A DNA stretch of 64,000 bases from Hydractinia symbiolongicarpus (taxonomy: Eukaryota > Cnidaria > Hydrozoa > Anthoathecata > Hydractiniidae): contig NC_079881.1 in the NCBI RefSeq assembly GCF_029227915.1, positions 13,987,501 through 14,051,500 on the forward strand. Direction: 5' to 3'. Positions within the stretch are counted from its first letter, which is position 1; every line of letters starts with the position of its first letter. A program made the translations under genes and the position numbers. Shown one piece after another: positions 41,088 through 51,319 of the stretch. The notes beneath the pieces are model-generated. The model was not told the origin of the DNA. It did not search any database and worked only from the letters and a program-made list of their open reading frames with translations.

Positions 41088-44000
41088 CTATCGGTAATGT
41101 CCCCTAGCCAGTGTGGTGATCTGATCCGCTTGTACGATCCTTTTGTCATCAGCTCTATTTAACGCGATTTTTGTGACTTCCTGCGTGTATATATTGTGAC
41201 CTTTGTTATTAATACACCTCCATGTTGTGTTTACATTGATACCTTCTTCAAACATCGCTGGTAGTCCTCGAAGGGTATACAATTGGTGACAGCTTTTTTA
41301 CACCCTTTGCTTTGCGATCTCCACCGTCTTTCGTGAGACTCTTGTATGCGTAGGCCTTAGGTCTCACAGTTATAAAGGAAGTCATGATCCTACCGCCTAG
41401 CTCATCCTTCATCAAGCCGACGACTTTCTTGTTCTTGCCAATGGGCAGGGGCCTATTGTCATTCTTGTCATAAGCACTCGTGTCAAAATGTGCCTCCACA
41501 TTATCGGCAACATCCCGATAAAAATCCTCTGTTCGGATGTGGTAAATAAAGCTGTCCGTGTCCATGTAACAGAGTTTAAGCTTGCTACCATACTTTGGCT
41601 GCATATAGTCGTATTGGAACTCGTACATAACGTACTTGGAGAGATCTATAATAGCTTGACCAATATATACGGGCTTATTCATCTTAATACCCGTTCTGAC
41701 CATCTCAATACCCATGAGATTCTTACCAAAGCATGTGCCGCTCTTAAAGTTTGGTTGCATTGTAAGCTTCGTATATGAGGCTTCATTCGTGACTAGCTTA
41801 ATATTGCGGTGATTGCGGATATTCTCCATCGTCTTTCCAAAGACCTAGAGGTTCATCAATTTGTAAAAGTCCTTCTCAAAGTCGTTCTTGGCGGCAGTTC
41901 TCAGCTTCGTGTTATGGTCTATATATGGCTTAAGCCATGCAGTATGTTTGAATTGTATAGCGCGGTGTACTTCCTTAAGCTCGAGCCCATGTTTCAGGGC
42001 TTGGTGAAGAGCCCCGATGTGTACCACGTATTTCCGCTTATGTTCGAGATTGAGTATCAATTTCTCGACCCTGTGGATCATCTTGCGCTCCGGTAGGAAG
42101 GGGAGCTCGTTATGTGTATCATGTAGGCTCTTTGGGTAGTCGACGTCAACTTCCAAGATATAGCCGTGCTTATTGTCAGCGACGAGTTTATCGATCTTCT
42201 TTTCATCGATTACCTCTATATTCGACACCCATTTGAAGCAATGAGTGGGTAGAGGCTGTTGCATGGCCCAGCCATAGAGATTGTTGGTGTCAAGGTACTG
42301 TAGGTAACTAGACTCAACATCCGGGTCGTATTGGTCTCCCATATATTTGTTGTTCGCCCTCGCGTACCGGTGTACAGACTGCGTAATACCCCCTCGTATT
42401 GCTCGTTCGAAGAGGATTAACATATCTGGATCAGTTAGGAGCTCCAGCTTGATTTCTGTGTACTTGAGTGCTGCTTTCCACGCTAGACCTGGTGCACTGT
42501 AGAAGTGAGCGGGGTCGAACTTGTAGTTCTCCTGGCACACTCTCCGAAAGCTTTGGAAGATGTCAGTCAATAGCAGGACATTCGTCACTAAATACGCATC
42601 ATGATAATCGCCCATGGTAGTTTCATCATCTTTTGGATTGATGACATTCCACACTTTTTGAGCGTGCTCGTATTCTTCATCGCTAATCCCCTTTATATTC
42701 AACTTGCTATAGGTGGTAGTAGCTCTGGTGGTAGCTCAGTCTCCTCGAATCGTCGCTAGCTATCCATATACTCATAGAGATATACACCCTTCCTTCGCAT
42801 AAGATGAAATGTATCCTCCTCAGGAAAATATCATCGGAGATGTTTGCACTGTTCATCATCAAGATTACTTGCCAATTTTTCTAATGAGGATGCCATAAAT
42901 CTACAGCTGTCTATGAACCTGATCTCAACCTTTTTATACGTTTCGCCGTCGCCATGCCCCATGCCTGCAATGGGTACGTTGATTTTTACATTGAACGATA
43001 TATACTTCTGGGTGTTTTCAGCGATACAACCGATATCCTGAGTATCATATTTTTCGCCCAATTCGCGAATGAACAAGTGGGCGTCATTGCCACTTAAATT
43101 GTGAAATATCACAGGTACGTGATTGGGAATCTTATACTTGATGTTGCATGTGTTATAGGCCGGACCCCTGTATAATCCGGAATAGTGACAGTGGTCCCTT
43201 ACTTTGCGATTTTTATCGCTGAACGACTTCATACATATGTGGCAAGTCTCCGCAGCATCATATGAATTCTTCTGCTTCTCCGTCAGTTCCGTCATAGGCT
43301 TCTGTGGGAAGGTAGCGTACAGCCGTTCTATCTCGTCTTCCAGGTGGTTGACAAATCGGGTTACACAGTCCTCGCCCCTGTATACTGTTAGAGGGTCCGG
43401 CACTTCTCCAGATGCAAAGGTACTGTATGTAGCCCAGCCGCATGGTTCATGTTTGCTCAGACTCTTGGTCTTAGTATCCCGAGCATTCTCTTTCATCGGC
43501 ATCAGCAAGCTTTCAAAGTCTGCGTATATCACGAACGGAACCATAAATTGCTGCTGACCATCCTGGTAGTATAGCCATTTTTCCTTCTCGCTTGCCATCG
43601 TAATCTTTACCGCTTCGTTGTCTTTGCAGTAGGCATAGTGGTTATCGCGGGATTCTATTGTTTGGAAAACCTGCAGGCAATTCAGACAGAAATGCATTTT
43701 CCCATGATTCTTCGATATCTCACGTCCTAGTAGTCTTGATAGATTTTTGATGGATACGTAATGGTTCCTCTCCTCATCGGTAAGTAGTAGTAGATTAACC
43801 TGAGTATCCGTTTCGTTAAATGCTGATCGCCGTAAGATATTAAAATTTTTACCTGTTACATACAGAACGTTCACGACAATGTTGGGATTGTTACGTTCAA
43901 ATTTTGTGATGTCCTTGATACTAGTAGGGAATTCTATACCATCCCAATTATACCGCTCCTCATATGGTCGAAGCTTGCTTATTCTCTGATGGTTTGTACC

Positions 44001-44912
44001 TATCTCTTCGTGATGTATGGCGGCGATAATTGACCATTTAAAGCACTCATCATCATCATTAATAGGGTTGATGATGGCTTTTTTCATCGAGATCCATTTT
44101 GGTGTTTCGATATATGATGAGCCTCGAGTCAGCTTAAGCTTTTGAAAGTCCACATCAAGATGCTGGATGCGACCTATACTAAACCCAGATTTGGGTAATA
44201 CGGATTTTCGATATGTGTTTTCATTTGTGCAAACATCGTATCCATAATTTCATCTATGATGGTTCCTTGAAATATTGATGTCATATTGCTATGAAAAACC
44301 TTATCAACCTCAATAAACTCGTTAGTACCATCGATTGATTTTTTCCATAGGATCCAGAGGGAGCATTGGATTTTCGCAGATCCCATTTCTTCCATTTGGT
44401 TTTCGATGAGTGTTTTTACACTTGATCTAACCATATCTAAGTACCCATTAATGTCTGTTCCATCTATGCCATATATACAATAACTCTTGAATGTCTTGTG
44501 TAAAGCATGCTTGTGTTGTTGAGGCGTAAAATCTTGCTTTGGTTGCTCTGAAGCATGATCTTCCCTCGCTTCTTCCTCGACCTTGCCAACCAGGGTCTTC
44601 TTGGCATCATCATATAGTGAAAGTATTCGTGATTTTATCGATGTATATATACTTTGCACTGGTTTCTTTATACTTTTCGGTACATGTGATAGTAACCACT
44701 CTGACCATTCTCGCAGCTTATTTTTGACTACTGAACGAGTTCTCTTCAGCTCCTGACGTTCAAACTCGTTCATTTCCTCAAACGTGGGAACGTAAGGCTT
44801 TATGTTCTTCTTAAGAAATAAGGTCTGCTTTGCGTAATTTTGAATAACCCGTAAGCCCACGGTTTTTCGCGATGACGTGTAATTGTTTTACGGTATTTGA
44901 ATTTAAATCCAT
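41088..44912 (-). pseudogene. Protein-primed DNA polymerase B of the Polinton, multiply broken
   Basis: Starts with a SAP-like segment (MDLNSNTVKQLHVIAK) at 44912, preceded by AATAAAGGAG. A shift near 44830 leads into a basic linker and a domain ending near 44174. A second shift enters the exonuclease part with YADFES (Exo I), HNLSGNDAHLF (Exo II) and a Cys2 pair/His zinc-like cluster (CLNCL, CHICM..HCHYSG). Next are breaks around 42840-42700, then the palm motif DTNNLYGWAM. An in-frame TAG at 41845 replaces a residue of the KLMN..VFGKT motif. YMDTDSF (catalytic Asp pair) follows, and a shift near 41280 precedes the end (IALNRADDKRI, LARGHY). At least five breaks over about 1,275 codons. It replicates linear genomes from a protein primer in intact relatives. 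Confidence 0.93.
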
Positions 44913-45010
44913 CTCCTTTATTATATATTTAATTTCAATCAGCAAAATTTCTAGCACGGTCATATTTTTTGAGTAAGGAAATTTCCCTTTACTCATACTC
45001 TGTATAATAG

Positions 45011-46322
45011 AATATCTATGCTATTGCGCATGACGTCATATGATTTCGTTTATATAATTTAATATTATATGCGCTAGTATTTAATATATCTATCATTTAA
45101 TATTATTTTGTGTTACTTATTGGCATAATCGGGAATTTCCCTTTGGTCGACGTCGTCTGTGCCAGAAAGAACATTTCTCTATCTCTAATTTTGCCATTTT
45201 TATTTTTTTTATCTGTTGTTGTTTATGGTGTACTATGATCTAATAATACAAATAAAGCCTATTTACAATGCAGTTTGTGTTGTTGTTGTTGCTTGTCTCT
45301 CTATCTGTCTCCTTTTTTATGTGATTAAATGCTTTAAATAGATTAAATATGAATGTTTTGCATGTCTTTTACAGAATCTAGTTTCTCCATATTGGCCCCA
45401 AAGCTATTATATTCACCCATAACTTACGAAAACAAGCCTGCAAATATTTTTCTGGATGTGGAAAAAAGAAGTTTTTCTGCCTAGCTAAGTATAGTCTAAT
45501 TCTTTGAAAACATTTGGCTGTAATTGAAAAATGTATTATAAGATTGCAAAGTGAAAACGCGAGGCCAAAATTTTATGCAGATACAGTTTACCATGTACAG
45601 GTTGGAGCAGGATCGTATCATGATCGTTTATCGCGGGGAATGAACATAAACAACACTGTACATAACATAACGAGTTATCATAATGGCAACCTGGCTACAA
45701 GGTTACTTGTATAAAAGCCATAATGGATCTAGGGTGGTTAAAAAGTGACAGTTTCTGGGCTCCTAACATGATGATATAATATATAAAATGAAACAAACCG
45801 ACCTGGCTACATGCAATATCTGTCCTGAAGAAATATCCGAAGGTTTCTCCAGGCACCAGAGGTACATGATCCAAAATTTGCTACAGTCATTGGATGCGCT
45901 GCCATTATAGTAATTGAAGCCAAAAGATAGAGTTGATATTAGTAGGTTGCAGTGATAGATGCTTCTTGAAAACGTGGAGCTAGCTTAAAATAATTTCAGT
46001 TAAGCAAGTTATTGCTACTACTGGTGAGAAGCTAAATCAGAGGAACTCTCTCCTAGCTATATATTGATTGGCTAACTTAGAACCTCCTAATATGGATAGA
46101 CTATACCCAAACCTTTAGTCCCCTACTCTAAAGTATCAACAACAAGAAAGTTGCTTCAAGTTATGACACATAGCTTTGATTTGGTTAATTGAGACAAAGA
46201 TGCCTTGGGTGAGCAAGACAACCTTGTGTACCCTTTCTGATGCATCTGCATAGCAACTATCAAGTATTGGCAACTGCAATTAACATGAGCTAAACTGTGT
46301 TTAGCTCCATATAGAGCCTCAC
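45011..46322. other. No gene seen; right flank of Polinton and 5' part of the DIRS element
   Basis: AT-rich and poor in coding signal. It contains TGTTGTTGTTGTTGC near 45275. No match to the left flank of the Polinton in inverted orientation was found. Confidence 0.4.
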
Positions 46323-47758
46323 ATGTGCACAGCTGACCAGTGGGCATCCATGGGGAAAGAAGCACTACCTCTCCTCGCAAACTCGCTAAACATACATACA
46401 AAAGGGAAAGCCATCCCAGAAATTATACAACTTTTAATGGCCCATTTTGAGTCCTCCAACCCGCCAGTTGAAGACGGTGGTGTCCCAGAAAGTCATGGGA
46501 AAACACACGTGTCATCCGACGAGGCTGACGTAAGCAGCAATGCCTCTGGCAATGAAGTACGTCAGTTACACAAAAACTTAGCAAGTAGAGTGACCAAATC
46601 ATCCAAAAAGCGCCTATCGTTCAAAAAGGACAATTTTGAAAGTTTAAAAAAGGACTTATATATTCGACTTTGTGAGAACAGAAATTAACAGCCAAGTAGA
46701 GGCAAACCACAAATTTTATTCAACAGGGCACGTCGTCTGGGCAGCGCCAACCCGCGCTATCTTTGTTGTCTTCTCGCTCTAGCCTTCAGCCCGCCGGTTC
46801 ATTGGACCCTGTTTCTATCCATGTTGACATGGATATGGCGGCGCTGGCTGAGGATGCCCCACTGATAGTCACCGAGCCCAATGAGGCTCCTTTTTCTTCT
46901 GGTGTTTTTTCCGCGGAATTTCCTTTGTCATCCCTCCCTGCTGTTCCTAAGGCTGTTCTTGATAAAATTAAGCTATTGGAGTACGTCAATCTAGACTTAT
47001 TCCTGCCCCCTTCCTTAAACTCGGTTTCCCTACCAGAAGGTGAGTATGACTTAAACATATGGACGGCAGCTGCCGTTCCACAAATTTCTTTAAGTAGGAA
47101 CACCGTAGGTAAGGCTAGGGTTAAGGATTTTTCCTCCTGGTGGCTAGCATGGAGTAACTACTTACGTTGTCTTCTCTATTTTTTCCCGCACCTTGCGTCT
47201 GAATTGGTTACCTACCAGGCACTCATTGCTCAATTTGCCAACCAATACATGTTCCCAGCTGTATGTGCTTTTGACCGACTGCATCTGTTGCAACTGGCAA
47301 ACGATCCTTCTCGTCGATGGGACCAACTAGATGACCTGCTTGTTATCCAGCACCTGCGGGAGGCTCCTGCATTACCTAAACTGCCTTCTTACTCCGCTTC
47401 CACACGCACCACTTATTCCTGTTTTTCTTGTGGTCAGAGGGGACATTTTTCTTATGATTGCCCTAGGAAGGTTTCCCATGGTATACGCAGTGGTGGATCT
47501 GAGTCGTTTCGGAATGCTTCCCACCAGAATGTCTCAGGAGGTTCCTACCAAAGGGTCAGGTTGTCACCTTGTATGTCACCTGGCTTTCGACCCCCTGCTG
47601 GAGGTTCAAGAAAGGCTTACTCTGCGGGAACAACTGCCCCTTCACACACAAATGCAAAGCATGTTTCAAAAGTCACCCAGAAACTCGCTGTTCATTCCGG
47701 CCCTCTCAACCAAGTGCCAAGTAATTTTTTCCTAAGTTTTCAGTGCATACTCCTGTAA
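46323..47758 (+). pseudogene. DIRS gag-like region
   Basis: A first frame (46323-46688) encodes a helical, Lys-rich protein of about 120 residues. A second (46763-47758, 331 codons) has a helical domain with WWLAWSNYLRCL (about 128-140) and FANQYMFPAVCAFDRLH. It ends with a CCHC knuckle CFSCGQRGHFSYDC (about residue 217). Between the two frames stops interrupt, so whether gag was one protein is unclear. Knuckle-type gag binds the genomic RNA. Confidence 0.75.
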
Positions 47759-49580
47759 ATGTTGCGTTATTAAGCAAATTGCTAGTTTCTCACCCCAATC
47801 TGATTTTGGTTAATTTTGTTCTTTCAGGGTTTACCCATGGTTTTAAATTAGGTTTTCACCAAGGTACGCTTGTGTTAGCAACAACTAATAACAAATCCTC
47901 CTATGAGAACTGACATAAAGTGGATGAGGCTATTTTAAAAGAATTGAATCTTATCATACAGTAGGGCCCTTTGATTACCCCACCATTGCTAATTTTCATT
48001 GCTCCCAGTTGGGAGCAGCACCTAAAAATGATGGTACTATTCGGGTAGTTTTAGATCTCTCCTCCCCACGTGGTTTTTCTGTTAATGATGGAATTTCTAA
48101 GGAAGACTGCTCAGTTAGCTACTCTTCCTTCGATGATGATATTGACATGGTATGTCTTCTTGGACGAAATTGCTTTTTAGCCAAACTGAATATTAAACAT
48201 GCATTTCGATTATGACCAGTCCACCAGGACGATTGGCACAGGATATAGATGGAAAGGACGATATTTTTTCGACTTTGTACTTCCTTTTGAGGGTAGGTCC
48301 TCACCATTTACATTCAATCATTTTGCGGAATTGCTACACTGGATTCTCCAGTGCATAGCATTTATTAAATATCTCCTTCACTACCTTGATGACTTTATCA
48401 CAGGCAATCAGTCTGATGTAAAATGCAGAGAACTTATCAAGCCATTAGCCCCAGACAAATTGTGGGACCATCACAGGTGATTACATATTTGGGCATAGAA
48501 ATTGATACAGTACAGTCCAGATGTAAGCGTACGCGTACGCTCAACTTGCAAAAATAATTGCTTTCATTAAAAAAAACAATAGGATAGCGAGTTCCTTTCA
48601 AATTGCGCGAAAATAATTGCTTCGTGTTAAGAACAAAAGCATAGCAAGAAACATTGTTATTTGTTTAATAAAAATATTAAACAATGGCTCTTCGTGTCAC
48701 ATTGATAGAGTTGATAACATTTGCAATTATGCTATTGGGAATAGTTATGTTAACACTATTTAACAATAGTTACGCGCAGTTATAATAAGCTATTTTTTCT
48801 TCGATAATCTTTTGTTTATTACGCGCAAGTTAATGACTTATAAAACTCGCAAGATAATTAAAAAGAACAAAAGACAAACAACTACCGCCTCCGAGAAAAA
48901 GGTGTGAAACTTGAGCGTCGCGTACGCTTACATCTGGACTGTACTGTACCATCCAATTTGAGGCCCGGTTACCACAGGATAAGTTTCAAGCTCTGTTGTC
49001 CCTTCTAAAAGTGTTGAAAGGCAAGAAAAAATGTACGAAAAAGGAACTCCTTTCTCTTATTGGTGGGTTATCATTTGCATGTAAGGTGGTTAAATGTGGT
49101 CGGATTTTCTTGCGTCAGTTGATCCACCTCTCCATTACTGTCAGTAGTCTTCACCATCACATCTCCATGACATCTGAATCTCAGAAAGACATTCAGTGGT
49201 GGTTAGAATTTTTACCCACTTGGAATGGCAGGGCAATAATTCAAAATCAACATTTCACATCTGAAAGCCTTAATATATTTACTGATGCTTCACAGCGTGG
49301 CCTGGGCGGTTTTTACAATGGGAAATGGTTTTCTATACCTTTCAATAACTCTAATAGTTACAGTGTTACATTCCTTGAGTTACTTGCAGTTGTAATTGCT
49401 GTGACTACTTGGGGTGCACAATTGGTTGATACCAAAATTACTATCTACACAGACAATGAAGCCATTGTACACATATGGAAAACGGGCTCTTGTAAGTGTA
49501 AGGATATCATCAGGCTTTTGCGGTTGCTGTTCTTCTTCATTGCTAACCATAACATAAATGTTCTAATGCATCATATTTAA
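47759..49580 (+). pseudogene. DIRS reverse transcriptase and RNase H, interrupted by a MITE
   Basis: Pieces in order: VLSGFTHGFKLG-type lead-in (about 47820), LGAAPKNDGTIRVVLDLSSP (RT box), AKLNIKHAFRL, GYRWKGRYFFDFVLPF, LLHYLDDF (catalytic Asp pair, about 48375) and YLGIEID (48486-48506). The MITE then interrupts. The sequence resumes as TIQFEARLP..KCTKKELLSLIGGLSF. RNase H follows with FTDASQRGLGG, FLELLAVV and YTDNEAIVHIW, so its acidic residues are kept. Frameshifts occur near 47930, 48215 and 48450. Confidence 0.9.
48508..48946. mobile_element. 439-bp Tc1/mariner-type MITE inside the DIRS RT
   Basis: Perfect 28-bp terminal inverted repeats start CAGTACAGTCCAGATGTAAG. A TA duplication flanks both sides (48506-48507 and 48947-48948). 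Removing the element and one TA restores the DIRS reading frame exactly at a Thr codon. There is no coding capacity. The CAGT ends and TA target suggest mobilisation by a Tc1/mariner transposase. Confidence 0.95.
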
Positions 49581-50634
49581 GGGAAATCAAATACTTACGC
49601 TGATTTACTCTCCGGTTTACAGGTCAACCAGTTCAAGAAGCAGTGTACATACGCTGAGCCGCATCCCACCCCTCTTTCGCCGTTAATCCTGGACCTCTTA
49701 GAGTATATAACCATGAATAATTTTCTTGATGTTCCGCTTTCACCAAATACCAGACTTACTTACCGCGGTGGACTAAAATCTTATAGAATGTTTTGTAATC
49801 AATTTCGGTTTCCGATGTTCCTGCTAGTTGAATTAAGACTCCAATTGTATGTCACCTTTATGTCAGCTCGTGTTGAATACTCTACAATCAAAGTGTACTT
49901 CTGTGGTATACAGTACCAAAGCTTGGTTTCTGGCTTCAGAGATAAAAAATTCAGACATGGGTATACTATTTTATGTGTTGAGGGGAATACGGCAAACAGA
50001 AAATACCATTACACAACAGAGAGCACCCATCACACCATCCCACTTACAGGAAATGTTAACATATATTTATAAATCCAGATTTACACCTTCTGATAAAGCT
50101 ATGTGGAAATGCCTAGTTTGTTCGCTTATTTTGGCCTTTTAAGAGTATCAGAGTATGTTTGCCCATCAAAAACAACATTTGATTCAAAAATTCACCTATC
50201 TCCATCTGATTTCAGCCTCTATTCATGTAATGGTACCCTTACCATGACAATTAGAAGCTCCAAGACTGACCCCTTTCGGAAAACATTTAAAATTCATTTT
50301 GGTTGAATTGGCGGTAGCATGTGCCCAGTGGCAGCGTTCTCCCAGTATCTTGTGTACAGGGGTACCCATACTAGTCCCTGGTTTGTCTTGTGCTTTTTTA
50401 AAAATTAGTGTTACAGACAGCCTTGACCTTAATACACATAGTTTTAGAATTGGTGGGGCGTTGGCAGCAACGTCCTGTGGTATACCAGATTCCGCAATTA
50501 AGATTATAGGAAGATGGTCCAGTGATTGTTACCGTCGATATATACATCTCCCATACAGAGTTCTTAAGAATTGGTGTTCAAACATGGCTAACCTAAAAGA
50601 CGTGCCCAAGTTGTGTGATATATGTTTTGTATAA
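49581..50634 (+). pseudogene. DIRS tyrosine recombinase
   Basis: Starts near NNFLDVPLSPNTRLTYRGGL (core-binding, SAM-like part, from 49713). It continues through two frameshifts with FAYFGLLRVSEYV (box I Arg). The C-terminal box reads HSFRIGGALAATSCGI (HxxR), GRWSSDCYRRYIHLP with the likely catalytic Tyr, and ends at 50634. These catalytic residues are still encoded. The enzyme would join circular cDNA to target DNA in active DIRS elements. Confidence 0.88.
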
Positions 50635-51319
50635 AAATTATAACAATTAACATTGTGTAGTTGTGTTGCTCTTTATGTGTATATTGTTGTTGATTATATG
50701 GAAACTTAGTTTTTCTAAAGATACTTAGATTTTGCCTGTGCCAATTTGGGGACAATTTCGGGATGTCGGGCTTCCTAAGTCAGCCAAAAATTTGGACAGA
50801 TACACGTATGTGGCCTGTTGATTATATCATTACTTGATATTATTACTGTATGCTATTATTTATTTATAATATTATTATTATTTATTTGAAGAATAGAAGA
50901 GAATAATGAGATATGAGGAAGTAATGCCGTGGGAGACATTCACAATTGCAGTACAGCCAAGATGTACATGTCATTGTGAGTGTGTCATACCATTAAAGTG
51001 CATTATGACGAAGAGAATAATGAGATATGCCGTGGTAGACATTCAAAGTGCCTATGCTGGGGTTAGTACTGTTTTTGCATCTGCACATGTATCTGTCCTG
51101 CCTGTTATTGTTTAATCTTATTGCCTGGCATCCCAATCCATGCCCCAAATATACAATTGCGCTCCAATGCGAAGGATGTTGTATAAATTTATTTTATAAG
51201 ACAATGTTCTCTACATTATGATGTGTGTTTACTGAGGAACCGGGAAAATTAATATATTGAATTCATTATTTTGTCATTACAACTTTATATCCTACTTTAA
51301 CGTTTCAGTATAATGTACA
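50635..51319. other. No gene seen; diverged direct repeat
   Basis: GAAGAGAATAATGAGATATG occurs at about 50896 and again at about 51010, each followed by a GTGG-AGACATTCA segment. It may belong to the DIRS 3' region. It should also include the upstream part of the WDR7-like gene; TTTCAG at 51304-51309 could be an acceptor for a coding exon that begins with 5' UTR. Confidence 0.45.

Larger units (their letters stand above)
31535..45010. mobile_element. Polinton/Maverick element, about 13.5 kb, partly decayed
   Basis: Dense array of genes on both strands with almost no spacer, containing the Polinton hallmarks: protein-primed family-B DNA polymerase, RVE integrase with a chromo-like tail, A32-type packaging ATPase, and a candidate double-jelly-roll capsid protein. 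BRO-N, SAP-domain and zinc-finger/HNH-like proteins and several small membrane proteins accompany them. Base composition is visibly less AT-rich than the flanks. The outer limits given are those of the gene block; terminal inverted repeats and target duplications were not found, so the true ends are unknown. I did not see the adenain-type maturation protease. At least nine of the genes carry frameshifts or stops, so the copy as a whole cannot be autonomous. Confidence 0.93.
46323..50634 (+). mobile_element. DIRS-type retrotransposon, decayed
   Basis: In order: gag-like frames, zinc knuckle, reverse transcriptase, RNase H and tyrosine recombinase, the DIRS order. No LTRs are expected; the inverted or split terminal repeats of DIRS elements were not resolved. 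The element has frameshifts throughout and a 439-bp MITE insertion, so it is inactive. Confidence 0.92.

Noticed and set aside
31535-45010. AATAAA words read as poly(A) signals of the preceding Polinton gene
   Set aside because: They are fixed relative to start codons, occur at divergent starts where no same-strand gene precedes, and are missing after several stops. A double role where genes abut (for example 32152-32157, 38832-38837) remains possible.
30894-46300. Polinton terminal inverted repeats
   Set aside because: I compared the flanks on both sides in inverse orientation and found no convincing match; the ends may be lost or outside the parts I could align by eye.
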